DNA of 64,000 nt, taken from positions 1-64,000 of the forward strand of contig JAFQJB010000009.1 in NCBI GenBank assembly GCA_017397305.1, read 5' to 3'. Source of the DNA: Clostridia bacterium. GTDB lineage: Bacteria; Bacillota; Clostridia; Christensenellales; Borkfalkiaceae. Position 1 is the first letter of the stretch, and the number at the start of each line of letters is the position of its first letter. Under the pieces are notes generated by a model, which was given only the letters and a program-made list of their open reading frames with translations, was not told where the DNA came from and ran no database searches. A program made the translations under genes and the position numbers. Positions 25,674 to 34,468 of this stretch are shown piece by piece.

Positions 25674-26720
25674 TTATTTTTCACCAAACAACCAGTTTTC
25701 TGGGTTTTTAATGAGTAGCGTGTCGATTTGCTCTTTGGTAATTCCTTCGTCTTCCATCATAGGAACGACGTTTTTCAAAACGTGGTCGTAACCCCAACCG
25801 CCGTATGCGTGCATAAGGTTTTTTAAGCAAAGGTCACAAGACAAAAGCACTCTGTTTAGGTAACCCTTGTCGATAATCTTTTTTAAGAAGGTCACCCTAT
25901 CGGTATCGCGAACGAAAAGCCCGTAACCAGAGTTTCTAACTTCCCTTTTAATGTAATACTCTTTACCAAAGTTATCAAACTCTACGTAAACGCCCTTTTC
26001 AAGAAGTGCGAAAACGTAATCTTCCCTATTTTCCACGTCGATATGGCTTATGCATATTCTATCGGGACTTACACCCGCGTTAAGCAAGATATCGCTCGCC
26101 TCTAAACCGTTGGTCGTCCACGGGTTGATGTGCACGTTTATTGCAACGCCCGTATCCTTTTGGGCAAGTGCTGCCGCGCGGAGCACTCTTCTTTCCTTTT
26201 CGTCAAAGATTTCGCTAATACCGATTTCACCGATATATCCCGCACAAATATCCGTGCCGTCCACACCTTCACTGAGTTCTTTAACCATAAGGTCGGCTAT
26301 CTCGCGTTCGGTCATACTATCAAGTGCTTTGGGGTGGGTTTCGCCAACGTAAAAGCCCGTGCCCATTACGATATTAAGCCCCGTCTTTAAGGCAATTCTC
26401 TTTAATGCTTTCGCATCTCTGCCAATTCCTGGGAGGGAGGCGTCCACAACCGTCTTTCCGCCCGCTTCTTTGAATTTTGCAATCTCTTTGGCTTGCAACT
26501 TTTCGTTGTCGAGGCGGAGATTGTCTTTAAGCGCATAGCAGTCACGACTTAATATCCCAAGGTTATCCATTTTAACCTTTTGCTTTGAGGGGCACTTTAT
26601 CCCCTCAACCTCACGCTCTGTATAAAATGCGGTAAGGTCTAGTAAAACGTGTTCGTGCGTGGTGGTTATACCAAGTTCTTCACGCGTAATTTCACCTGTA
26701 ACAGTTTTTAATTTTTCCAT
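25674..26720 (-). CDS. Phosphotriesterase-like amidohydrolase family protein
   Basis: 348 aa TIM-barrel metal-dependent hydrolase. N-terminal TTHEHVLLDL supplies the HxH ligands. VVDASLPGIGRDAK lies in the bridging-residue region, with no carboxylated Lys obvious. NVHINPW and ICISHIDVENREDY supply two His ligands, and LLSCDLCLKN the final Asp. Natural members are often lactonases or esterases rather than organophosphate hydrolases. Second-last gene of a five-gene operon; may act on a lactone or ester made by its neighbours. Confidence 0.85.
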   Translation of the reverse strand: MEKLKTVTGEITREELGITTTHEHVLLDLTAFYTEREVEGIKCPSKQKVKMDNLGILSRDCYALKDNLRLDNEKLQAKEIAKFKEAGGKTVVDASLPGIGRDAKALKRIALKTGLNIVMGTGFYVGETHPKALDSMTEREIADLMVKELSEGVDGTDICAGYIGEIGISEIFDEKERRVLRAAALAQKDTGVAINVHINPWTTNGLEASDILLNAGVSPDRICISHIDVENREDYVFALLEKGVYVEFDNFGKEYYIKREVRNSGYGLFVRDTDRVTFLKKIIDKGYLNRVLLSCDLCLKNLMHAYGGWGYDHVLKNVVPMMEDEGITKEQIDTLLIKNPENWLFGEK

Positions 26721-26730
26721 ATCATTCCCC

Positions 26731-27099
26731 TTAATTTCCGTGGCCCATAAGCGCCATATACGCCATGTTGGATTGTTGAACGTCCAATCTTCCGTACTGA
26801 ACGATTACGCCAACGTCGCTTTTTATTTGAATAGAATATTGAACGCCAACCCCTATTTCAAACCCCAAAACGTCCTTTTCGTGCGTCTTAAAGCACCTTA
26901 TACGTTTTGCGGGAACAAGGTAAGCAACGTTTTCAATAGGCTCTCTATCTTCAAAGAAGAAGGTGATTGAAACGTGAGCGTCTTTTTCATTGGGGTTAAG
27001 TATCATAACGCTTTCGTGCCCCTCGTAAACGGCCTTAGGGTCGGGTGCGGGGGCTGGTCTATATCCGTCAACGATATACCATTCTTTCTTTCCGTTCAT
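26731..27099 (-). CDS. ASRT-like (sensory rhodopsin transducer family) small protein
   Basis: 122 aa beta-sandwich protein. WYIVDGYRP at the N-terminus, SVMILNPNEKDAHVSITFFF in the first half and YSIQIKSDVGVIVQYGRLDV in the second half match the Anabaena sensory rhodopsin transducer family. Such proteins occur widely in bacteria without rhodopsin, often beside sugar-use genes, and may bind small molecules. No rhodopsin gene lies here. SD GAAGG overlaps the stop of the upstream gene. Confidence 0.8.
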   Translation of the reverse strand: MNGKKEWYIVDGYRPAPAPDPKAVYEGHESVMILNPNEKDAHVSITFFFEDREPIENVAYLVPAKRIRCFKTHEKDVLGFEIGVGVQYSIQIKSDVGVIVQYGRLDVQQSNMAYMALMGHGN

Positions 27100-27102
27100 T
27101 TT

Positions 27103-27912
27103 TTAACCTTCTAAAACGATATCTTTGTGTTCTTCTATCCAGTTTTTCATCCACTTAACCGCTTCGATGTCAAGGTCGGCAATACAGTTAGAGCAAACGA
27201 TAATGCCGTCGATATAACCCTTTTTGATATATTCAAGGTAAACGTCGCATTGCTCTTGCATTTGTTCGATAGTTAAGGGACAAGCTTCGCCATAGTTCCA
27301 CATATAGCAACCCGCCATAATGCGTTTTGTGGGTGCCATTTCTCTTAATGCGTCGAGGTTCTTTCTCAAATCTTTAATGTTGCTACCGCACCACGTCCAG
27401 TTGGTGATAACGTCGAACGCATTTAAGTAATCTGCAAGATTTGGGGTATCGAATTTTTGTTCATAGAACACTACCCACATATCGAGGTTTCTACCCGCGT
27501 CTTCGCACATCTTTTTCTTTACTTCCATAAGTTTTTCGGGGGTAAAGTGTGCGATTCTATGCGGTAAGAAAAAGTCGTCGAACACACCGCCAGTGATATT
27601 GTCGTACATTTTTGATTGACGAACAACTTCCTCTAAATCGCCCCATTCGGTAACCGGTTCACCGCCAGCACCAAGAAGTGACCAAACGACTTGCTTACAA
27701 GGTCTCATCGCCTCGGAATCTTGGTCGTACGGAGGTTTGGGTAGACCCATCATTTTAACACGGCAAATGTTGGGGATATCAAAATAATAACACCCTTCAA
27801 CCGCCGTCATTCTTGAATGTCCTGGGAGGTTATATCTGTTGTTTGTTTCCCAGTGGCAGTCGGGCGATTGTCCCCAAAGCCACAATTTATCTCTTAAAGT
27901 CGTCTTTTTCAT
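27103..27912 (-). CDS. Unknown protein, paralogue 2 of a tandem pair
   Basis: 269 aa, no family recognised. It is clearly homologous to the next gene: both share DKLWLWGQSPD-HW near the N-terminus, LPGHSRM-AVEGC-YFDI, GVFDDFF or GIFDDFF, and RIMAGCYMWNYGE-C-LTIEQM. Alternating beta/alpha pattern and conserved Trp, Asp and Cys suggest a TIM-barrel-like carbohydrate enzyme; this is inference. The start at 27912 has AAGGAG 7 nt upstream; a frame from 27933 would overlap the previous gene. Confidence 0.75.
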   Translation of the reverse strand: MKKTTLRDKLWLWGQSPDCHWETNNRYNLPGHSRMTAVEGCYYFDIPNICRVKMMGLPKPPYDQDSEAMRPCKQVVWSLLGAGGEPVTEWGDLEEVVRQSKMYDNITGGVFDDFFLPHRIAHFTPEKLMEVKKKMCEDAGRNLDMWVVFYEQKFDTPNLADYLNAFDVITNWTWCGSNIKDLRKNLDALREMAPTKRIMAGCYMWNYGEACPLTIEQMQEQCDVYLEYIKKGYIDGIIVCSNCIADLDIEAVKWMKNWIEEHKDIVLEG

Positions 27913-27922
27913 AATTTTCTCC

Positions 27923-28741
27923 TTATTTTTCAATTACTATATCTTTATGTTCGTTAATCCAGTTTCTCATCCACTCAACCTCTTTAATACCGAGGTCGGC
28001 AATACAATTTGAGCAAACTATAATGCCGTCGATTATGCCCTCTTTGATAAGTTCTAGATAAGTATCGCATTGCTCTTGCATTTGCTCGATAGTGAGCGCA
28101 CATCTTTCGCCATAGTTCCACATATAACAACCCGCCATAATGCGTTTACCAGGTGCCATTTTGCGAATTCTATCAATGTTTTGTTTAATATTAGGAATGG
28201 CGTACCCCCTCCACGTCCAGAAAGTAATAACGTCAAACTCGTTGAGGTAACTCTCTAGATTGGGAACGAGGTCAAGCATAAACTCGTAAAGAACAACCCA
28301 CATTTCAAGTTCTTTTCCCGCACCCTTGCACATTCTTTCTTTGATTGCTTTTAGACGGGGCGGAAGGTAATATTTTATTCTTTCGGGAACGTTAAAGAAG
28401 TCGTCAAATATACCGCCGATAACGTTATCATACATCTTTGACTGGCGGATAACTTCGTCTACGTCACCCCATTCGGTAACAGGCTCTGCACCAGCACCGA
28501 GAAGTGACCAAACAACCTTTTTACAAGGTCTCATCGCTTCGGATTCTTGGTCGTACGGAGGAAGGGGGTGTCCTATCATACGCACGCGACATATATTGTG
28601 TATGTCAAAGTATAAACAACCCTCAACCGCACTCATTCTTGAATGCCCAGGAAGATTATAGGTGTTGTCAAACTGCCAGTGGCTATCGGGAGATTGTCCC
28701 CAAAGCCAAAGCTTATCTTGCAAGGTTTCTTTTTTATCCAT
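27923..28741 (-). CDS. Unknown protein, paralogue 1 of a tandem pair
   Basis: 272 aa, first gene of the operon. Shares the same ordered blocks with its neighbour; conserved residues include DDFF (acidic pair), WTWRG/WTWCG and VCSNCIADL. No signal peptide, so cytoplasmic. AAGGAG 8 nt before ATG; TATAAT about 25 nt upstream with a poor -35. With the ASRT-like, phosphotriesterase-like and M24-fold genes it forms a catabolic-looking unit. Function not assignable by eye. Confidence 0.75.
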   Translation of the reverse strand: MDKKETLQDKLWLWGQSPDSHWQFDNTYNLPGHSRMSAVEGCLYFDIHNICRVRMIGHPLPPYDQESEAMRPCKKVVWSLLGAGAEPVTEWGDVDEVIRQSKMYDNVIGGIFDDFFNVPERIKYYLPPRLKAIKERMCKGAGKELEMWVVLYEFMLDLVPNLESYLNEFDVITFWTWRGYAIPNIKQNIDRIRKMAPGKRIMAGCYMWNYGERCALTIEQMQEQCDTYLELIKEGIIDGIIVCSNCIADLGIKEVEWMRNWINEHKDIVIEK

Positions 28742-28854
28742 ATATTTTCTCCTTTATCTTCTACCCCTTTATTATACAAAATTGAAAGCAGATTGCGTTA
28801 TAACAAAATAACTGAATTTTTGTCTAAAATAACGATTATTTTGGTATTAGTTTG

Positions 28855-29245
28855 AAAAAAATAAGCGCGCCCGTTAGCGTGATACTCTTAACGGAGTATC
28901 ACGCTAACTCTATTCGCCTTCGGCGAGTTCTATTGCTACGCAGTGGTATTCGGCTTACGCCGAGTGATATTTGCTACGCAAGTTTAGGGCGAATAGAATA
29001 TCACTGAAGCCGTAAGGCTTCAATATCACTCTTTGCGTTGGCAAAGAATAACACTTTATAACAACAGAAAAAGAGATAACATTTCGACGAACACGATTTG
29101 TTATCTCTTTCTGTTTGTAATAAGGGTTTGGGCTTAGCCCCTAATGCTTTTGACCAGTCAAATGAGATGCTCGCACTTAGCGGTGTTGTTCAACTTCTCC
29201 GCTAAGAACATCAGCCCTTTGCCAAGCGCCTTTTTGTGCTTTAGC
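28855..29245. repeat. Hairpin array B
   Basis: Starts with a 15-bp hairpin GTTAGCGTGATACTC ttaacg GAGTATCACGCTAAC (about 28873-28908). TCTATTCGCC (left) and GGCGAATAGA (right) enclose small hairpins with left-type linkers AGTTCTATT/AGTGATATT. These are followed by right-type linkers AATATCACT around GAAGCC gtaa GGCTTC and CTTTGC gttg GCAAAG. Then comes a 16-bp hairpin CAGAAAAAGAGATAAC...GTTATCTCTTTCTG (about 29064-29114) and a tail to the lipoprotein stop. About 85-90% alike with array D. Flanks AAATAAGCGC / GGCGCCTTTTT-like are weakly terminator-like. Non-coding. Confidence 0.7.
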
Positions 29246-29248
29246 ATT

Positions 29249-30946
29249 TTATTTTGCTATTCTATAATATTTGTATTGCTCATGGTAGGAACCAGTTGCT
29301 TGGTCGTAAACGTTTATCGTTGCTCTCACGATAGCATAATCGTCAGTATTGAAAGAATACATAAGCCACGTTAACTTATCGGGATGCGGATTTTCAGTGG
29401 TTGAAGCATAGTTTTTGAAGTTCAACAACTGGTCGCCGTCTTGACCAAACAACGTGTAGGTGGTAAGCGCGCTCTCGCCCGTGGTAGTTTCCACTATAAC
29501 GTAAGTGTTATAAGGAACGCTGTACCCTTGATAAAGAGCGGATTGCTTTGTGATATCGGGGTCGGTTGTTTGTTTTGCAATCACGTTAAGCTTGCTATCT
29601 TTAAGCAAGTAATAGGTGGTTTCTTTAACTATTGCAGTGCCACCCTCGGTCGTTTTTTCGAAACTTGTTTCTTTGCTAAGTATAATATTCGTATCAAAGG
29701 TTTTCTCAACCTCATAGTCGTCCGCATCTAAATCAACCACTATCTTGCCATCCATATTATAAATCTTATCGTCGGCAAGAAAATAGTCGTTTGTCACGTC
29801 GTCAATATCAAAGTCCGCAACTTGAACTATTGTCTCTGCGTATTGGTTAACAATGAGCGTGCTTCCGTCGGCTAGAGGTAGTGCATACCTATTTGGAGCA
29901 AACGGCATAATCGTAGACGTAAGTTGTGCAGGATGAATCATTTCTTGTTCTGTAATCTCAAACTCGTTAGAGATTTTTAACATGCAGAAATTTTCTTCTA
30001 TGTTGCCAGACGTATTGATAGTTTTGTCTTGGATTTTTAATCCCATGCCAATATTATCCACGCCGTCAAGAATTATACCGCTATCTTCTTTAACCATTTC
30101 GGCCGTCATTACTTGTAGAACTAAATAATCTAAATCGAGATTTTTGGTCGTTCCGTCAGCTGGGTTATAAAGCCTTGCCTTAATCTTCAAATACTCGTCT
30201 TCGCCAGTAATTTTAACGTCGTAATCGTCTTTAGTGCCTTCGATAATCTCTTGTGTGAAAAGTTTTCCGTTCGATAAAACACCAACAGAACCACTTGCGT
30301 CCATATCAACGCTTATTTTTCCCTTAATGTTCAAGTTAGAATCATACACTAATACGTTAGAATCATTGATTACGTAATAGTACCCACCAGCTGCGTATCT
30401 TATTGCACTTACGCTAAGGGTTTTAACCGCGGGATAAAACTCTTCAAGGCTGTCGCTCTTTATTCTAAAATATCTTCCGTTAGCCGATATCAAACCGAAA
30501 TTCTTTTTCACTTGTGCTGAAAACGCGCCTCTAACAAAGATGCCTTTTGCTTTATAATAAATGGTTACGCCTGGTGCAGTAGCATCGTTTTCCGTGCTGG
30601 TGTCAACGGCAATTTCGTCTATTATGTTAAACGGACTGCCATAATATTGTGTTTTTACCGTAGCAACGTGCTTATCAGTCACTACGTCGTAAAGAACGTA
30701 CTTGTAATATGCGGGTCCTTCATCGGTAACGTACTTATACAAAACCAAGTAATCACCTGTTTGCATTACGATTGTGTAACCTTGCACATCCACTTCGGTT
30801 GCTCTTTTATACGTGGTCGAACTTTCTTGAACACGTATGTATCCTAGGGGGGCATGCTTTTCTTCTTTGTCACCGCAAGCGATGAAACAGGTTGCCATTA
30901 CTATCGCAGATATTGCAATAGCCATAATTTTTAGTAACTTTTTCAT
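29249..30946 (-). CDS. Putative lipoprotein of unknown function
   Basis: 565 aa. Signal sequence MKKLLKIMAIAISAIVMATC followed by FIACGDKEEK; the lipobox-like FIAC puts the lipidated Cys near residue 24. The mature part is rich in short beta-strand patterns (DGKIVVDLDADDYEVE, YYVINDSNVLVYDSNLNIKG), probably a beta-propeller or repeated beta-sheet exposed on the cell surface. The start at 30946 has GGAGG 5 nt upstream; the longer frame to 31012 is untranslated leader. Monocistronic. No enzyme motif seen. Confidence 0.8.
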   Translation of the reverse strand: MKKLLKIMAIAISAIVMATCFIACGDKEEKHAPLGYIRVQESSTTYKRATEVDVQGYTIVMQTGDYLVLYKYVTDEGPAYYKYVLYDVVTDKHVATVKTQYYGSPFNIIDEIAVDTSTENDATAPGVTIYYKAKGIFVRGAFSAQVKKNFGLISANGRYFRIKSDSLEEFYPAVKTLSVSAIRYAAGGYYYVINDSNVLVYDSNLNIKGKISVDMDASGSVGVLSNGKLFTQEIIEGTKDDYDVKITGEDEYLKIKARLYNPADGTTKNLDLDYLVLQVMTAEMVKEDSGIILDGVDNIGMGLKIQDKTINTSGNIEENFCMLKISNEFEITEQEMIHPAQLTSTIMPFAPNRYALPLADGSTLIVNQYAETIVQVADFDIDDVTNDYFLADDKIYNMDGKIVVDLDADDYEVEKTFDTNIILSKETSFEKTTEGGTAIVKETTYYLLKDSKLNVIAKQTTDPDITKQSALYQGYSVPYNTYVIVETTTGESALTTYTLFGQDGDQLLNFKNYASTTENPHPDKLTWLMYSFNTDDYAIVRATINVYDQATGSYHEQYKYYRIAK

Positions 30947-31029
30947 ATGTCCTCCTTTTTGTTTGCTTTGAGGTTTTAATTTTTGTTCGACTTTATTATA
31001 TTCCTCCTGCAAACGTTTTTGTTAATTTG

Positions 31030-31058
31030 ATTATAACCGAGGAAAAAACATTCGTCAA
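31030..31058 (-). promoter_or_regulatory. Promoter of the lipoprotein gene
   Basis: Minus strand TTGACG (31058-31053), 17 nt, TATAAT (31035-31030); gives a 5' UTR of about 75 nt. Confidence 0.8.
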
Positions 31059-31089
31059 TACAGTTTTTAAAAATTTCTTAAACATAAAC

Positions 31090-31122
31090 AAAAAGAACGC
31101 GGACTTCCGCGTTCTTTTTTTA
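31090..31122 (-). terminator. Terminator of pckG
   Basis: AAAAAGAACGCGGA / TTCCGCGTTCTTTTTTT, 13 bp downstream of the pckG stop. Confidence 0.85.
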
Positions 31123-31134
31123 TTCTTTCCTCAA

Positions 31135-32910
31135 TTATTTGTTAAGGTTGTTTTTAAGGTTTTCAAGTTCAGCATAAAGTTCTTTAGGAACTCTTGTTAG
31201 TTCGCCGTAGAATTGTTCGATACCTTCTGCTTCCTTCTTCCAATTTTCTTTATCAATGGTAAGAAGTTCTTTAATGGTGTCAATAGTAACGTCTTCTAAA
31301 CCTTCAATGTTGATGTCTTCTGCCTTAGGAACGAAACCGATAGGAGTTTCAACAGCGTCAACCTTGTCTTCACAACGATTGATAATCCAATCGAGAACAC
31401 GCATGTTGTCACCAAATCCCGGCCAAATGAAGTTGCCTTCATCATCAGTTCTAAACCAGTTAACGTTGAAAATCTTGGGTTTATTTGCAATCTTTTTGCC
31501 CATTTCAATCCAGTGATTAAAATAGTCACCCATGTTGTAGCCAACGAAAGGTCTCATTGCCATCGGGTCACGTCTTACAACACCTACTGCACCAGTTGCT
31601 GCAGCGGTGGTTTCACTTGCCATGATAGAGCCTACGAACACGCCGTTATCCCAGTCTTTGCTTTGATATACGAGCGGTGCGGTTTTAGCACGTCTGCCAC
31701 CAAATACGATTGCAGATAGCGGAACTCCGTTGGGTGCTTCGAATTGGTCGGAAATGCAAGGACAGTTGATTGCAGGTGCGGTGAAACGGCTGTTGGGGTG
31801 TGCGCCCTTGATTGCCTTTCCTTCTGCGTCCTTCATATCGCCGTTCCAAGGATTGCCCTTCCAGTCGATAGCGTTCTTCGGGGGGTTCTTATCAAGACCT
31901 TCCCACCAAACAGTGTTGTCGTCAAGATTTTGAACAACGTTGGTGAAAATGGTGTTTTTCATAGTAGATTTAAGCGCGTTGGGGTTAGACTTTAAGTTGG
32001 TACCGGGAGCAACGCCGAAGAATCCGTTTTCGGGGTTAACTGCCCAAAGTCTTCCGTCTTCACCAACTCTAATCCATGCAATGTCGTCGCCTACGCATTC
32101 AATTTTATATCCTTTGTCGAGATATTCCTTGGGAGGAATAAGCATTGCAAGGTTGGTCTTACCACATGCTGAGGGGAATGCTGCTGCGATATATTTCTTT
32201 TCGCCCTTAGGATTGGTAATTCCAAGAATAAGCATGTGTTCTGCCATCCAGCCTTCAGTCTTACCGAGGAAGGATGCGATACGGAGTGCAAAGCACTTTT
32301 TACCGAGAAGAACGTTACCGCCGTAGTTAGAGTTGATACTCATGATAGCGTTTTCTTCGGGGAAGTGCATGATATATCTCTTTTCTTCAGAAAGTTCTGC
32401 ATAAGAGTGCAAACCTTTAATGAAATCGCCGTCGCCCAAAGCATCTACAACAGCTTTTCCAACTCTGGTCATGATAGCCATGTTGAGAACAACGTAGATA
32501 GAGTCGGTAAGTTCGATACCGATTTTAGAGAATTTGCTTCCTACAGCACCCATTGAATAGGGAATTACGTACAAGGTTCTGCCTTTCATAACGCCTTTAA
32601 ACAAGTCGTTCATAAGAGCCATTGCTTCGCCAGTTTCCATCCAGTTGTTGATAGGAGCGGAGTCATCCTTCTTTTTGGAACAAATAAAGGTTCTACCTTC
32701 TACTCTCGCAACGTCGTTAACGGTGGTGCGGTGGAGATAGCAACCGGGCAATTTTTCTTGGTTGAGTTTGATAAGAATTTTTTCGTCGCAAGCTTGCTTT
32801 CTCAATGCTTCAAGTTGCTCTTCGCTTCCGTCAATCCAAACGATGTTATCGGGTTGGCAGAGCGCTTTTGTTTCCTGGATAAAATCCAAAACTTTCTTGT
32901 TGTTCGTCAT
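31135..32910 (-). CDS. pckG: Phosphoenolpyruvate carboxykinase (GTP)
   Basis: 591 aa. GTP-type PEPCK: FPSACGKTNLAML is the kinase-1a P-loop with the reactive Cys, VGDDIAW the metal-binding block, and NPENGFFGVAPGTN and GPI/INNWME-type substrate blocks are present. Interconverts oxaloacetate and PEP with GTP/GDP, linking C4 acids to glycolysis or, in anaerobes, fixing CO2. Alone with its own terminator. Confidence 0.97.
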   Translation of the reverse strand: MTNNKKVLDFIQETKALCQPDNIVWIDGSEEQLEALRKQACDEKILIKLNQEKLPGCYLHRTTVNDVARVEGRTFICSKKKDDSAPINNWMETGEAMALMNDLFKGVMKGRTLYVIPYSMGAVGSKFSKIGIELTDSIYVVLNMAIMTRVGKAVVDALGDGDFIKGLHSYAELSEEKRYIMHFPEENAIMSINSNYGGNVLLGKKCFALRIASFLGKTEGWMAEHMLILGITNPKGEKKYIAAAFPSACGKTNLAMLIPPKEYLDKGYKIECVGDDIAWIRVGEDGRLWAVNPENGFFGVAPGTNLKSNPNALKSTMKNTIFTNVVQNLDDNTVWWEGLDKNPPKNAIDWKGNPWNGDMKDAEGKAIKGAHPNSRFTAPAINCPCISDQFEAPNGVPLSAIVFGGRRAKTAPLVYQSKDWDNGVFVGSIMASETTAAATGAVGVVRRDPMAMRPFVGYNMGDYFNHWIEMGKKIANKPKIFNVNWFRTDDEGNFIWPGFGDNMRVLDWIINRCEDKVDAVETPIGFVPKAEDINIEGLEDVTIDTIKELLTIDKENWKKEAEGIEQFYGELTRVPKELYAELENLKNNLNK

Positions 32911-33245
32911 AATACTCTCCTTATGTATTATCGGCGATGCCGATTTTTTTACTTTTTTTTGTCAATTTCCTTTCTGCAATAATGCCCTAAATTACTAGCA
33001 AATTGCAAGCAATTTTTAAGAAATCTTCTATATCGAGCCAAAAAATTTTTTCTTGTCCCGCAGTATGTATTTTAGCACAAAATTTTGCAAAAGTAAAGGC
33101 ATTAAATATTATTTTTTTCAATTGTTATAATTTTTTGCTTTTATTTTCGACAATGCACCTTGTATTTTATGGTTTTCCCCAATTTTTTGCGCTTGATTTA
33201 CATATATATTATGTGTAAAACTTTTGCTTTGATTTTGAGGTGCGT
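32911..33245. other. Intergenic region between pckG and the 33246 gene
   Basis: Divergent spacer, A/T-rich, no gene seen. A plus-strand promoter candidate is TTGATT (about 33193), 17 nt, TAAAAC before the gene at 33246. The pckG promoter is not clear by eye. Confidence 0.4.
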
Positions 33246-34316
33246 ATGGAATTTTTAAAAAAAGTGCTCGTTCTAAAACAAGTTAACTACCAAACGGATA
33301 AGCCCTCCTCGTACGTAGGCGGGATTGCACGGCTTGAAATGGAAAACGGGACGTGCTCGCTTTTTCTTTCCTTAATAAACTTTCCCGCCGTCACCCTCGG
33401 CTCCTACCAAGCCGTTCTTTTAGTTGACGATAAAGATGCCTTTTTCTTTGACCTTCCCCCTTCCCCTACCACGCTTAACGCGGTTATCCCGACCGCCCTT
33501 GATTTTAACAAAAATTTTTCGTTCGGGATTGTACTTATTAAGAGCGATATTCCACTAACCATCGCATTTTCCACCGAACAAAAGGGCACCAACGCATTGG
33601 TGCGATTTAACAAGGTGGTTGCCGAAAAGATTTTAGAAAAAAGGAAGAGTAGCCCAAAAAAATCAGAGGATTTACCACCCCAAATCCGTCCACCTTATCC
33701 GCCTGCACCTTCACCCGACCCAAGTAAGCCACCCGAAAAAGAATTCCCAAGTCCGCACTCCACCACCCCTTACGACGACGAGGCGGTTGCAACCGTTAAC
33801 TACTTTGACGTGGAAATGGAAATGCAAAAAAAATTACAATCAATAAAGGAAGCCGATTATGATAATGCACGGGTTCAAAATGAACTGCCTCATTTTACAA
33901 ACGAAGAAGAAACGAAAAAGGGCGAAAATGGTGCTTACCGCACTAAAAATGAAACAGACTGCTCTAAACGCAAAAAAGATTCAGCCACCCCTTACGTAAA
34001 CACCGTTAAGGCTGAACTTAATGAAATTTTTAAAAAATTCCCCGCCGAAAAGCAATTAGAAAGCGCCTTTCCTTTTAGCCGTTGGGCAAAAATTACATAC
34101 GAAGAAAACAAATTCTACGTGGTCGGCGTGATAAAACAAAACAAAACCGAACGATACATTTGTTACGGCGTTCCGGGGAAATATTCCCCCACCCCGCCCG
34201 AAAGTCTTGCTGGTTACTGCACGTTTATACCACTATCAATATTTAACGTGCGTGGTGACGGGTATTGGATGATGTTTCAAGACGCAATCACGGGCGTGCG
34301 GGTAGATTTAGATTAA
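33246..34316 (+). CDS. Unknown two-domain protein with Pro-rich linker
   Basis: 356 aa. Three parts: an N-terminal beta-rich domain (about 1-115, containing YVGGIARLEMENGTCSLFLS), a disordered Pro/Ser/Glu-rich and then charged linker (about 130-255), and a C-terminal domain (about 265-356) ending RGDGYWMMFQDAITGVRVDL. No signal peptide or membrane helix. The architecture suggests two interaction domains tethered by a flexible linker; no family recognised. ATG at 33246 with GAGG 5 nt upstream is preferred over the GTG 6 nt earlier. Confidence 0.7.
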   Translation: MEFLKKVLVLKQVNYQTDKPSSYVGGIARLEMENGTCSLFLSLINFPAVTLGSYQAVLLVDDKDAFFFDLPPSPTTLNAVIPTALDFNKNFSFGIVLIKSDIPLTIAFSTEQKGTNALVRFNKVVAEKILEKRKSSPKKSEDLPPQIRPPYPPAPSPDPSKPPEKEFPSPHSTTPYDDEAVATVNYFDVEMEMQKKLQSIKEADYDNARVQNELPHFTNEEETKKGENGAYRTKNETDCSKRKKDSATPYVNTVKAELNEIFKKFPAEKQLESAFPFSRWAKITYEENKFYVVGVIKQNKTERYICYGVPGKYSPTPPESLAGYCTFIPLSIFNVRGDGYWMMFQDAITGVRVDLD

Positions 34317-34324
34317 CAACATAG

Positions 34325-34351
34325 AACAAGCAATTTTTTGCTTGTTTTTTT
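34325..34351 (+). terminator. Terminator of the 33246 gene
   Basis: AACAAGCAA tttt TTGCTTGTTTTTTTG. Confidence 0.85.
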
Positions 34352-34399
34352 GTGCAAATTTACAGCCCGATTATGCAAACGGAAAAATTGAAATTGCAA

Positions 34400-34428
34400 T
34401 TGACATCGTATATTCAATTTGTTATACT
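34400..34428 (+). promoter_or_regulatory. Promoter of DUF4838-type glycosidase gene
   Basis: TTGACA (34400-34405), 17 nt, TATACT (34423-34428). Confidence 0.85.
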
Positions 34429-34468
34429 ATGCTTACTGAAAATATCTCTTAAAAGGAGTTATAAGTAT

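Noticed and set aside
26731..27099. Light-sensing system
   Set aside because: The ASRT-like protein has no rhodopsin partner here; the family is common beside sugar genes.
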